From Quinella sp. 1Q7 (GTDB taxonomy: Bacteria; Bacillota; Negativicutes; Selenomonadales; Selenomonadaceae), in the NCBI GenBank assembly GCA_015206805.1, contig JADEZP010000017.1, positions 1 through 33,130 on the forward strand: a DNA stretch of 33,130 bases. Reading direction: 5' to 3'. This document shows, in pieces, positions 1-8,390 of the stretch. Under the pieces are notes generated by a model, which ran no database searches, was not told where the DNA came from, and was given only the letters and a program-made list of their open reading frames with translations. Position 1 is the stretch's first letter, and each line of letters starts with the position of its first letter. Made by a program: the position numbers and the translations under genes.

Positions 1-2
1 GA

Positions 3-1802
3 TATTTGCCGGGCATTGCCGTCGGATTCTTGACGAATTTGCTGGGAGCATTCGTCACGGACGCGGAAATTTACTACAACACGGTAAGCGTCTTGCTTGC
101 GGTGCTGACGGCGTTTTTGGCGGGCAAGGGCTACTACGACAAATTCCCGCGCGTCCTACTGACAATCCCCGCGACAATTTTGCTGACCGGTTTCGTCGGC
201 ATGGTGATTGACGAGCTGTTGTCGTATTCGCTGACGATAACATTCGACCACGCCTCGATTGTGGAACTCGTCAAACATTTCCTGCGAAATTTTTCCGCTG
301 AACTGCCCGATAAAACTTTGGCGATAATGTTGACGTTCGGCGCACTGAAATTGATTCCGCCCGAATATAAAAAAAAGTTCCGTCTGCTGGGCAAAATGCA
401 GTCTCCCGTCTCCGACGACATGCGCCGAGCAATGAGCGCGAGTAACAAATTTATCACGTCACTGCGCACGAAGATGGTCTTTAACTTGATGTTCATTACG
501 ATGTTCGTTGCCGTGTTGATTTCCGCGATAAGTTATTCGCTGTACCAAGACAACGCCATAAACGAACGCATACAAATTGCCGACGGGATAATTTCCGCCG
601 CCGTCAACGAAATTGATCCCAAGCGCGTCGACGATTTCCTTGCCAACGGCTACGACGCCGAAGGCTACCGCGACGTGGAAAAAATTCTTTACAAAATTCG
701 CAACAGCAACCGCGACGTGAAATATCTTTACGTCTACAAAATTATGGAGGACGGCTGCCACGTCGTGTTCGATTTGGATACGGCGACGGTCGAGGCTACG
801 AAGCCCGGCGAAATTGAAGACTTCGACGATACTTTTAAGCCGCTGTTACCTGATTTGCTTGCGGGCAAACCGATTAAGCCGATAATCAGCGACGACACTT
901 ACGGTTACCTGCTCACGATTTACAAGCCCGTTTACGACACGACGGGACGTTGCGTCTGCTATGCGGGGCTGGATTTTTCAATGGCGCAGATTAATGACTA
1001 CGGCAGGCTGTTCATTGTCCGCGTCATTACGATTTTCGGCGGCGCGGTAATTTTTATCTTCGCGCTTGCGCTGTGGTTTATCGAGAACAACATAATCCTG
1101 CCCGTCAACACGATGGCTTACTGCGCCCGAAATTTCGCCTACGACAGTGAGGAGGCGCGCGAACAAAATATCGCCCGCATGCGCAAGTTGGACATTCGGA
1201 CGAACGACGAAATCGAAAATCTTTATTCCGCGTTCCTGAAGACGACGTCGGACAGCATGCACTACTTCGAGAATCTCAAGCGGTCGAAAATTCAGCTTGC
1301 CGTCATGGATGAGCTTGCCCATAAAGACGCGCTGACCGGTCTGAAAAATAAAACCGCCTACAACAAAACGACTGCCGCGCTTGACGCCGACATTGCCAAA
1401 GGTATCGCGCAGTTCGCAATCGTGATGATCGACATAAATTATCTTAAGCGAGTCAACGACACTTACGGGCACGAACGCGGCAACGAATACCTTATCAACG
1501 CCGCGAAACTCGTCTGCAAAATTTTCGGCGAGGAGTTTGTTTATCGCGTCGGTGGCGACGAATTTGTTGCGGTTTTGAGCGGCGACAATCTTTCCCGCGC
1601 AGATGAGTGCGTCACGAACATTACGGCCGCGATTAAAAATTTCCGCGACGACGCGACGCTTGAGCCGTGGGAAAAAGTTTCTGCGGCAGTCGGCATTGCT
1701 TACTGCACGTCGGGCGACAACACTGCCGAAGATGTCTTCAAACGCGCCGATTCTCAAATGTACCAAAACAAATTGGCGATGAAGGCTGTCCGCAAAGATT
1801 AG
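3..1802 (+). CDS. Membrane-bound diguanylate cyclase with extracytoplasmic sensor region (5' partial)
   Basis: Likely makes the second messenger cyclic di-GMP from two GTP at the inner face of the membrane. The frame is open to the window edge and the first visible residues are already hydrophobic, so the true start probably lies upstream; the TTG at 6 is only the first start-like codon. Counting from it, hydrophobic segments fill about residues 1-75, a transmembrane helix lies near 155-180, a Cache-like sensor region follows to about 335, and another helix near 338-360 leads into a HAMP-like linker. The GGDEF domain starts at DALTGLKNK and carries an intact GGDEF at residues 516-520. The inhibitory I-site (RxxD) is not conserved, since FGEE stands there, so product inhibition may be weak. 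No EAL domain is present. The sensed ligand is unknown. Confidence 0.9.
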   Translation, partial: YLPGIAVGFLTNLLGAFVTDAEIYYNTVSVLLAVLTAFLAGKGYYDKFPRVLLTIPATILLTGFVGMVIDELLSYSLTITFDHASIVELVKHFLRNFSAELPDKTLAIMLTFGALKLIPPEYKKKFRLLGKMQSPVSDDMRRAMSASNKFITSLRTKMVFNLMFITMFVAVLISAISYSLYQDNAINERIQIADGIISAAVNEIDPKRVDDFLANGYDAEGYRDVEKILYKIRNSNRDVKYLYVYKIMEDGCHVVFDLDTATVEATKPGEIEDFDDTFKPLLPDLLAGKPIKPIISDDTYGYLLTIYKPVYDTTGRCVCYAGLDFSMAQINDYGRLFIVRVITIFGGAVIFIFALALWFIENNIILPVNTMAYCARNFAYDSEEAREQNIARMRKLDIRTNDEIENLYSAFLKTTSDSMHYFENLKRSKIQLAVMDELAHKDALTGLKNKTAYNKTTAALDADIAKGIAQFAIVMIDINYLKRVNDTYGHERGNEYLINAAKLVCKIFGEEFVYRVGGDEFVAVLSGDNLSRADECVTNITAAIKNFRDDATLEPWEKVSAAVGIAYCTSGDNTAEDVFKRADSQMYQNKLAMKAVRKD

Positions 1803-1832
1803 TCCGTTTCGGCGATTGCGGCGACGCGGCAT

Positions 1833-1986
1833 CCGTAACGTTTAATTTAATTTTGTAATGTTAATCTACTTTCTTTCGACGGCGAAAGAAAGTAGCAAAG
1901 AAAGCCGCGCCGCCTACGAAAACGTCACGTTTTCTAACGGCGGCGACCATGGCCGCACATCCATGTGCGGCCTCAAACTTTATCGC
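1833..1986 (+). repeat. Three-hairpin dispersed repeat, copy 1
   Basis: A structured non-coding element in the 455-bp gap between the diguanylate cyclase gene and ndh. It holds three consecutive inverted repeats: hairpin 1 at 1866-1895 (perfect 13-bp stem, loop ACGG), hairpin 2 at 1909-1944 (GC-rich base with loop TCA) and hairpin 3 at 1951-1972 (perfect 10-bp stem GGCCGCACAT with loop CC). The same order, the same CAAAGAAAGCCGC linker and the same TTTATCGC right end recur at 9299-9439. Both copies directly follow the 3' end of a plus-strand gene. Its role is unknown; a REP/MITE-like element or a 3'-end RNA structure would both fit. Confidence 0.8.
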
Positions 1987-2101
1987 GACCCGAAAATTTT
2001 TCGCACGTCACAAAATTGACGGCATCGGCACATATTAGAAAATGTACCGCGCACTGCGGACATTGCCGAAAATCTTTCGCCCGCCCAAACGCCGCCGCCT
2101 G

Positions 2102-2129
2102 TTGCAAATCGGGCTGTTTGTGCTATCAT
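2102..2129 (+). promoter_or_regulatory. Promoter of ndh
   Basis: A TTGCAA -35 and an extended -10 (TGC-TATCAT) are separated by 16 bp. The predicted start near 2136 gives a leader of about 120 nt before ndh. The rest of the 1803-2257 gap beyond the repeat and this promoter shows no gene. Confidence 0.55.
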
Positions 2130-2257
2130 TTGCGCAGACAACGGGTTAGGGGGTTGTGGTAAGTCGTAAATACAGCTGCGCGAAACGGGAATTCATCCCG
2201 ATATATTTTTAGCCCGTTAAGTTAAAAATTTCACTGTAAGCTTAGGAGGTTCCCAAT

Positions 2258-3532
2258 ATGTCTAACGGCAAACCCAAAATCGTAATCGTCGGCGGCGGCT
2301 TCGGCGGCATAAAAATCGGTCAGCTCTTCGCGAAAGAAAACGTCGAGGTTACGCTAATCGACCGTCACAACTTCCACCTGTTCCAGCCGTTGCTCTATCA
2401 AGTGTCGACTTCGGTTTTGGAGACGGGCGAAATAGCTTACCCGATTCGCTCATTCTTCCGCAACAGTCCCAACGTCAATTTGTATATGGCTAAGGTTCAG
2501 GGCGTCGACCAAGCTCGCAACGTCGTAATCACGAATCACGGCGAAATTCCCTACGATTATCTTGTGCTTGCGGCGGGCGCGACGACGAACTTTTTCGGCA
2601 TGAAAAGCGTCGAGGAACACGCTTTCGGCATGAAGACGCTTCAAGAGGCTGTGCACATTCGCAACCACGTCATTCACGAATTCGAGCGCGCCGAAAAACC
2701 CTACCGCACGCCCGAAGACCGCAAAAAGCGTATGACGTTCGTTGTCGTCGGCGGCGGACCGACCGGCGTCGAGGAGGCGGGTGCCATTGCCGAACTTATC
2801 GCAATCCAGAAAAAAGAATTCCACCTGCTTGACTTCAACGACGTCAGCATAAAACTTATCGAGGCGACTCCGCGACTTCTGCCCATGCTCCCCGAAGATT
2901 TACAACAGCACACCGTCAAAGTCCTGCAGAAAAAAGGCATCGAGGTCATGCTCAACACGCAGGTCGTCGATTATGACGGCGATATTCTCACGCTCAAAAG
3001 CGGCGTCAAAATTCCGACGACAACCGTCATTTGGGCGGCGGGCGTTCGTGCCGTCGACATGATGAAAAATTGCGGCGGCGAATGTGCGCGTGACGGACGT
3101 ATCTGGGTCGAAGAAAATCTTATGGTTCGCGGCGCGGTCAACGGCAATGTTTTCGCAATCGGTGACTGCGCGGCGTTCATGCACGGCGATATGAAACGTC
3201 CCCTGCCGACAGTCGCGCCCGTCGCCACGCAACAAGCTAAAGTCGCACATAAAAACATCATGAAACTCATCAAAGGCGACACCAACCTTGAAAAGTTCGT
3301 CTACAAAGATTTGGGCGCAATGGCGACAATCGGTCGCGGCGAAGCTGTCGTCGGCAGCCCGAAGAAGATGACCGGCTTTATGGCGTGGTGCGCATGGATG
3401 GTCGTGCACCTTATCCGACTTGCGGGCTTTTATACGAACATGACCGTCGCGTTCAAATGGGCGTTGAACTTCCTGACCAGCGCGCGTCTCGGACGAATCA
3501 TCACGAACATCAGTCTTGACCCGAATAAGTGA
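2258..3532 (+). CDS. ndh: Type II NADH dehydrogenase (NDH-2)
   Basis: A single-subunit FAD flavoprotein that passes electrons from NADH to membrane quinone without pumping protons. The 424-residue length fits the family. The FAD-binding Rossmann motif is at residues 7-20 (IVIVGGGFGG). The second nucleotide-binding motif is VVVGGGPTGVE near residue 165, and the third FAD contact is GNVFAIGDCA near 300. The C-terminal 60 residues are hydrophobic and amphipathic, as expected for membrane attachment. The ATG follows a strong AGGAGG with 8-nt spacing. The aldolase-like gene begins 20 nt downstream and is probably co-transcribed. Sulfide:quinone reductase is a distant relative, but length and motifs favour NDH-2. 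Confidence 0.9.
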   Translation: MSNGKPKIVIVGGGFGGIKIGQLFAKENVEVTLIDRHNFHLFQPLLYQVSTSVLETGEIAYPIRSFFRNSPNVNLYMAKVQGVDQARNVVITNHGEIPYDYLVLAAGATTNFFGMKSVEEHAFGMKTLQEAVHIRNHVIHEFERAEKPYRTPEDRKKRMTFVVVGGGPTGVEEAGAIAELIAIQKKEFHLLDFNDVSIKLIEATPRLLPMLPEDLQQHTVKVLQKKGIEVMLNTQVVDYDGDILTLKSGVKIPTTTVIWAAGVRAVDMMKNCGGECARDGRIWVEENLMVRGAVNGNVFAIGDCAAFMHGDMKRPLPTVAPVATQQAKVAHKNIMKLIKGDTNLEKFVYKDLGAMATIGRGEAVVGSPKKMTGFMAWCAWMVVHLIRLAGFYTNMTVAFKWALNFLTSARLGRIITNISLDPNK

Positions 3533-3552
3533 TTTTGCGGGGAGTGCTTCAA

Positions 3553-4236
3553 ATGAAACTTTTGATTGACGACGCACACCTTGACGAGATAAAAAAACTT
3601 TGCGACCTGTATCCCGTGGCGGGCGTCACGACGAATCCGACAATCCTGTCGAAAATCGGCGGCAATCCATTCGACACGCTCAAGGCAATTCGCGGCTTTA
3701 TCGGCGAGGAGGCTGAACTCCACGTGCAAGCCGTCAGCCGTCGCGCCGAGGACATTGCGGCGGAGGCTAAACACATCGTCAACATTTTGGGCGCGAATAC
3801 TTACGTCAAAATTCCCGCCGTGCCCGAAGGCTTCAAGGCGATGAAAATTCTCGTCGACACCAGCGAAATTTTAATCACGGCGACCGCGATTTACACGCCC
3901 ATGCAAGCTTACATTGCGGGACTTTGCGGCGCGAGCTACGCGGCTCCTTACGTCAACAGGATTGACAACATGGGCTTCGACGGCATACGCGTGGCGCAGG
4001 AGATTCAAAAAATTTTCAACGCAAACCGCATGGAGACCGAAGTTATCGCCGCGAGCTTCAAAAATTCTCAACAGGTGCTTGAGCTTTGCAAATGCGGTAT
4101 CGGAGCGGCGACCGTTTCACCCGAAATTTTATCTGCACTCGTAAAAAATTCTGCGATTGATGACGCCGTCGACAAGTTCATTGCGGACTTTGAAGGCTTC
4201 GCGGGCGTCGGCAAGACAATGTGCGACTTCCGATAA
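3553..4236 (+). CDS. fsa: Fructose-6-phosphate aldolase / transaldolase-like protein
   Basis: A small class I aldolase of the transaldolase family that cleaves or forms fructose 6-phosphate, or acts as a short transaldolase. The 227 residues match the FSA/TalC group. Family landmarks include the N-terminal Asp (LLIDDAH), GVTTNPTI near residue 27, the Schiff-base lysine in YVKIP near 80, and the TATAIYTPMQA strand followed by APYVNRIDNMG. The ATG at 3553 was preferred because GGGGAG lies 8 nt upstream. An upstream in-frame start at 3529 would overlap the end of ndh and lacks a good ribosome binding site. It follows ndh by 20 nt and ends before a strong terminator. Which of the two activities it has cannot be told from sequence alone. 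Confidence 0.85.
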   Translation: MKLLIDDAHLDEIKKLCDLYPVAGVTTNPTILSKIGGNPFDTLKAIRGFIGEEAELHVQAVSRRAEDIAAEAKHIVNILGANTYVKIPAVPEGFKAMKILVDTSEILITATAIYTPMQAYIAGLCGASYAAPYVNRIDNMGFDGIRVAQEIQKIFNANRMETEVIAASFKNSQQVLELCKCGIGAATVSPEILSALVKNSAIDDAVDKFIADFEGFAGVGKTMCDFR

Positions 4237-4286
4237 ACTGCAAACTTCAGCGACATTAACGCCGCGCTTGAACATAACGACAAACT

Positions 4287-4326
4287 AAAAGCGACCCGTT
4301 CCGATTGGAGCGAGCCGCTTTTTTTA
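4287..4326 (+). terminator. Terminator between fsa and flgE
   Basis: Stem AAGCG/CGCTT with an inner CGTTCC/GGAGCG stem around a GATT loop, followed by seven T. The two flanking genes converge here, and the A-rich left side could also help end flgE transcription. Confidence 0.75.
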
Positions 4327-4341
4327 TGTGCCGATAAAATT

Positions 4342-6006
4342 TTAACGTTTCATGTTCACGACTGTTTCGAGCATTTCGTCGGAGACCGTGGTAACTTTTG
4401 AGTTGGCTTGGAAACCGCGTTGCGTGATGATCATTTCGGAGAATTCGGTTGCCAAATCGACGTTGGACATTTCAAGCGCGGAGGCGACTGCCGTCATGCC
4501 GAAATCCGCCAAAGTTTTGATGTTGGCTTCGCCGGAGTTGTTGGACTTTTGGTAAATCGTCGAGCCGACTTTGTTTAAGCCGGAGGAGTTGGAGAATTGC
4601 GCGACGGCGATTTGTGCTTCGTTGCGGACAAGACCGTTGGTGTAAGAGCCCGTGATAATGCCGTTGCTGTCGATTGAAATACCTTGGAGCGTGCCTGCGG
4701 TGTTGCCGTCAGTGGTAGGGAACACGGTCGTTGAGTTGGCGTATTGTGTCAGGCCCGTGAAATCGATTGTTGACTGCTGATCAGATGCACCGTTTCCGTC
4801 GGAATATGTAAACGTGATAGAGGCACCTTCTTTACTCGCGTTTTCATTAATGACGAATTGTCCTCTGTCGTTGAAATAAAGGTAGTTGATACCGTTCATG
4901 GTGCCTTCAATGGTGGAGCCGTCAGCTTCCGTGCGCGTAAAGCTGTTTGCAAAGGATGTGTCTGCGGGACCTTTTACGCCTTCGCCGGGCGCGATATAAA
5001 CTCTCCAGCGGTTGTCGTAAGTGAAGGTGACGTCGGCTTCGTTCATATCTTGAACAGTGCCTTTGGCGTCGGTGTAAGTATAATTTTCGCCGTCATAAGT
5101 AACGGGATAAGTGACGCCGCCGGTCGTGTAAGTCATGCGAGCCGTTGACCGTGCATCGGCACTGGGGTCGGTAGTGGTTACGTTGTCTTTGTCGAGGAGC
5201 AAAGTTACTTGATGTTTGCCGCCGAGCGAATCGTAAACCGTGGCGAGCGTCGTAACGGGAATGGACTTGCCGACTTCGTAGTAGCCGCTGGTGACGTTGA
5301 CCGTGGAGCCGTCGGTTAAAGTTATCTGCGCGGCCATTACGTTTGTGCCGTCGACATTGACGCTGGAAGTGTAAGAATTACCGGAGGTGTCGGTTGCCGT
5401 AGTGGTAACCAAAGAGTCGTCGCCGCCCGAAGCCTCGGTATAGGTAATTTTGGCAATCATGAGTGTTTCTTTGTCGAAGTTGCCGCTGTAAGCGATTTGA
5501 GTGGTACTGGTCGCTTCCATAGTCTTGTTGACGGGAACGACGATATCTTCGGCAAGACCGTTTGTGTTGATAATGCCGTCGGCGTTGGCGTTCCAACCTT
5601 GCACGCGCAGACCGTTGCCGGGCATGACGTAGTAACCTTGCTCGTCGAAGGTGAAACCTCCGTTGCGCGTGTAATATTCTTGATCGCCCGCTTTAAGGAC
5701 GAATAAGCCGTTGCCGCTCAATGCCAAGTCGGTATTTCTGCCCGTCTGTTGCGGCGAAGAGTCCGTAAAGACGAGGTCGATACTTTCAACCGAAACGCCC
5801 AGACCGATTTGGCGCGGGTTCACGCCGCCGCGTGTCGTAGTAGGTGCCGCCGCACCGCTTTGCAGTTGCGAGAGCATGTCCGAAAAAGTTGTACGGCTGC
5901 CTTTGAAACCGATTGTGTTGACGTTGGAAATGTTGTTGCCGATAACGTCCATGCGCGTTTGATGGACTTTCAAACCGGAAACACCGGAAAACAAGGCACG
6001 ATTCAT
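4342..6006 (-). CDS. flgE: Flagellar hook protein FlgE
   Basis: Structural subunit of the flagellar hook, exported by the flagellar type III system and assembled outside the cell. It has 554 residues. The N-terminus carries the hook/rod family motif (NRALFSGVSGL, then NNISNVNTIGFK), the D1-type region has GNGLFVL and YTRNGGF, and the C-terminus has the conserved SNVDLATEFSEMIITQRGFQANS helix split here by context. The middle is Thr/Gly-rich, as in exposed hook domains. The ATG at 6006 was chosen because GGAG lies 11 nt upstream; the GTG at 6015 would sit only 2 nt from it. No other flagellar genes are in the window, so this hook gene stands alone. A sigma-28-like promoter and a 140-nt leader precede it. 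Confidence 0.93.
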   Translation of the reverse strand: MNRALFSGVSGLKVHQTRMDVIGNNISNVNTIGFKGSRTTFSDMLSQLQSGAAAPTTTRGGVNPRQIGLGVSVESIDLVFTDSSPQQTGRNTDLALSGNGLFVLKAGDQEYYTRNGGFTFDEQGYYVMPGNGLRVQGWNANADGIINTNGLAEDIVVPVNKTMEATSTTQIAYSGNFDKETLMIAKITYTEASGGDDSLVTTTATDTSGNSYTSSVNVDGTNVMAAQITLTDGSTVNVTSGYYEVGKSIPVTTLATVYDSLGGKHQVTLLLDKDNVTTTDPSADARSTARMTYTTGGVTYPVTYDGENYTYTDAKGTVQDMNEADVTFTYDNRWRVYIAPGEGVKGPADTSFANSFTRTEADGSTIEGTMNGINYLYFNDRGQFVINENASKEGASITFTYSDGNGASDQQSTIDFTGLTQYANSTTVFPTTDGNTAGTLQGISIDSNGIITGSYTNGLVRNEAQIAVAQFSNSSGLNKVGSTIYQKSNNSGEANIKTLADFGMTAVASALEMSNVDLATEFSEMIITQRGFQANSKVTTVSDEMLETVVNMKR

Positions 6007-6152
6007 ACTGATCACTTCTCCTTTTTTAAATCGGCGCGTCCTTAGATTTGCCGGAGGTCAGATGTGTTTGACGTTCCTTGTCCGAAAAATTCCTGTGTGT
6101 CTGACCTGGTTGTTCAAAAATTTTCGTCAAGCGGTTGCTTGATTCGCTAACT

Positions 6153-6179
6153 ATATCGGCGGCAGTTGGCGGCGACTTA
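6153..6179 (-). promoter_or_regulatory. Sigma-28 (FliA/SigD)-like promoter of flgE
   Basis: On the minus strand TAAGTCGC and GCCGATAT are spaced so that their starts are 19 nt apart, as in the TAAAGTTT-N11-GCCGATAA consensus. The -10 matches 7 of 8 bases; the -35 is weak. A flagellar target supports the call. Confidence 0.5.
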
Positions 6180-6220
6180 AATTTTTTTTGAGCGGCGGCG
6201 GCGTCGGCAAGTCCGTCAAA

Positions 6221-6249
6221 TTGACAGAGCACGCGTTTATCGCTACAAT
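6221..6249 (+). promoter_or_regulatory. Promoter of aroF
   Basis: Consensus TTGACA, a 17-bp spacer and TACAAT. The predicted start near 6256 gives a leader of about 25 nt, which leaves no room for an attenuator or T-box. Confidence 0.8.
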
Positions 6250-6280
6250 GCAAAAATCAATCTGCAAAGGAGTAAATCGT

Positions 6281-7294
6281 ATGATTGTAGTTATGAAGCC
6301 CGGTGCCACGAAGGAGAATTTGGCGGCGGTCGTAAAAAAAATTGAGTCGGCGGGATTGCGCACGCACCTTTCTAAGGGCGAAGAAGTTACAATCGTCGGC
6401 GTTATCGGCGACAAAAAAATTATCGCCAATCTGGAACTGCAGATGATGGCGGGCGTCGATAAGACCGTGCGAATCACGGAGAAATATAAACTCGTCAGCC
6501 GCGACTTTCACCCCGAAGATACGGTTGTCGACGCGGGCGGCGTAAAAATCGGCGGCAATGAAGTCGTCGTTATGGCGGGACCTTGCGCGGTTGAAAGTGA
6601 AGCTCAACTTCGTGAGGCGGCTCAAGCGGTCAAAGCATGCGGCGCGAAATTCCTGCGCGGCGGAGCCTTCAAACCGCGAACTTCGCCGTATGACTTCCAA
6701 GGTCTCGGAGAGGACGGCTTGAAAATTTTGCGCAAGGTTGCCGACGAATTTGACCTGCGCGTCGTTACGGAAATCGTCGACAAGGACGACATCGAAACTT
6801 TTTGCCGATACGCGGACGTTCTGCAGGTCGGCGCGCGCAATATGCAAAACTTCCAAATGCTCAAAGCTCTCGGCAAGTGCAACAAACCAATTCTGCTCAA
6901 GCGCGGCTTGTCGGCGACAATTTCGGAGTGGCTCAACGCGGCGGAATACATCATGAGCGGAGGCAATGAGCAAGTAATTTTCTGCGAACGCGGTATCCGC
7001 ACGTATGAAACTTTCACGCGCAACACGTTGGACTTATCGGCTGTCGCGGCGGTCAAAGAGCTGTCGCACCTGCCGATTGTCGTTGATCCGTCGCACGGCA
7101 CGGGTCGCTGGAAGATGGTCGCACCAATGGCGCGGGCGGCACTTGCGGCGGGCGCGGACGGCTTGATAATCGAAGTTCACCCGCACCCAGAACGCGCACT
7201 TTCGGACGGCGATCAATCGCTCACGCCCGAAGCCTTCCGCGAACTCATGAAAAATCTCGGCGGCATTGCTCAAGTTATGGGTCGCACGCTGTAA
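6281..7294 (+). CDS. aroF: 3-deoxy-7-phosphoheptulonate (DAHP) synthase
   Basis: Catalyses the first step of the shikimate pathway: phosphoenolpyruvate plus erythrose 4-phosphate gives DAHP, in the cytoplasm. It has 337 residues and is of the type with an N-terminal ferredoxin-like regulatory domain (about residues 1-70), followed by a TIM barrel. Conserved barrel motifs are AGPCAVES near residue 100, KPRTSPYDFQG near 130 and DPSHGTG near 270. The ATG at 6281 follows AAAGGAG; an in-frame upstream extension runs into the promoter and was rejected. It is followed closely by a peptidase-like gene and then tyrA, so the cluster points toward tyrosine supply. The N-terminal domain of this type is often the site of feedback control by aromatic amino acids. 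Confidence 0.92.
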   Translation: MIVVMKPGATKENLAAVVKKIESAGLRTHLSKGEEVTIVGVIGDKKIIANLELQMMAGVDKTVRITEKYKLVSRDFHPEDTVVDAGGVKIGGNEVVVMAGPCAVESEAQLREAAQAVKACGAKFLRGGAFKPRTSPYDFQGLGEDGLKILRKVADEFDLRVVTEIVDKDDIETFCRYADVLQVGARNMQNFQMLKALGKCNKPILLKRGLSATISEWLNAAEYIMSGGNEQVIFCERGIRTYETFTRNTLDLSAVAAVKELSHLPIVVDPSHGTGRWKMVAPMARAALAAGADGLIIEVHPHPERALSDGDQSLTPEAFRELMKNLGGIAQVMGRTL

Positions 7295-7315
7295 ATCTGC
7301 ACGGGAGTTGATGTC

Positions 7316-8332
7316 TTGAATGCCGTAAAATTTATGTGCGTTTTATGTTCGGCGGCGATGCTGATTTTGTGCGGCGGTTGCATTGCCGAAGGCGTGCACC
7401 AATACGAACTGTCGCAGGAAGTCATGAACGAGACCAATCCCACATTGCCCCGCGCAGGTCAAAATTCAAATCGCGACGTGATTGTCTATTCGAGCCCCGA
7501 AATTTATTCCTACGAAGATTTTCTGCACGACATGGAATTTATCTGCGACGCTCACCCCGCGCAGATTCAAGCCGTCAAACTCTGCGACACTGTCGACGGG
7601 CGCGCCGTGTACGACATAATTTTCGGCGACGCGAACGGTGCGAATCAAGTTCTGATTTTCGGCGCAATCAGCGGCAGGGAATACATCACCGTGCAAGTCG
7701 TCATGCGCCAACTGTGCGAAATTTTGGACGCGGCAAACGGCACTTATCGCGACAAAACTGCGGCGGAGCTGTTGCAGGACGTAACGATTCATTTCGTGCC
7801 CAATGCCAATCCCGACGGCGTCGCAATCAGCCAATTCGGTTTGCTCGGCGTCAACGATACCGCACTGCGCAGGAATGTCGCGGGAACGTCGGGCGGCAAC
7901 ACGGAGCAGTGGACGGCGAATGCTCGCGGCGTCGACTTGAACAAAAATTTCGCCGACTCAACGCCCGAACCCGAAGTTGCCGCGCTGATTCGTTTGACGC
8001 AGGATTATCACATCAAACGCGCGATAAGTTATCGGACGTGCGGCGCGAAAATTCATTGTGGCGGCTCGGACGACTCGAAACGTTTTGCCGACGAAATTTC
8101 CGACGCGACGAATTATCCGCTTGATGATTCTGTCGACGGTTACGCGGCGTGGGCTGTCGAAAAACTCGGCGTGCCCGCACTCACCGTTGAAGTCGGCGCG
8201 GAGAACGGCGGCGGCGTCAATCCCGTCCCGCAATATCGTTTCGACGGCATTTGGGCGCGCAATAAAGATGTCGTCTGCGCAACGGCTGCCGCTTTGAAAG
8301 CGGCGGAACAGTTGACGCGTCCAACGTCTTGA
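7316..8332 (+). CDS. M14 carboxypeptidase-like exported protein lacking zinc ligands
   Basis: Has the fold pattern of M14 zinc carboxypeptidases and gamma-D-glutamyl peptidases (338 residues), but key residues are changed. A hydrophobic N-terminus ends near Cys22 (LCGGC), suggesting a signal peptide or an atypical lipobox. The first zinc motif, normally HGREW, reads SGREY, so its His is Ser while the Glu remains. The substrate and backbone motifs NANPDGVA and RGVDLNKNF are kept. The later zinc His, normally SYHTCG-like, is Arg in SYRTCG. The catalytic Glu is present in LTVEVG. A catalytically inactive cell-wall-binding protein is therefore likely (inference). The start is a TTG with GGGAG 8 nt upstream; the nearby ATG at 7311 runs straight into a stop. 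It lies between aroF and tyrA with a 21-nt gap to aroF. Confidence 0.75.
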   Translation: MNAVKFMCVLCSAAMLILCGGCIAEGVHQYELSQEVMNETNPTLPRAGQNSNRDVIVYSSPEIYSYEDFLHDMEFICDAHPAQIQAVKLCDTVDGRAVYDIIFGDANGANQVLIFGAISGREYITVQVVMRQLCEILDAANGTYRDKTAAELLQDVTIHFVPNANPDGVAISQFGLLGVNDTALRRNVAGTSGGNTEQWTANARGVDLNKNFADSTPEPEVAALIRLTQDYHIKRAISYRTCGAKIHCGGSDDSKRFADEISDATNYPLDDSVDGYAAWAVEKLGVPALTVEVGAENGGGVNPVPQYRFDGIWARNKDVVCATAAALKAAEQLTRPTS

Positions 8333-8390
8333 TAACCGTGACGAATTCGCCGCGCTTTGAACGTTGAAAATTTTTTTGGAGACAAACTTT

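Noticed and set aside
1965..2162. 65-codon plus-strand frame in the gap before ndh
   Set aside because: It starts inside the hairpin repeat, has no ribosome binding site, and overlaps the ndh promoter.
6250..6280. T-box or attenuator before aroF
   Set aside because: The promoter leaves only about 25 nt of leader.
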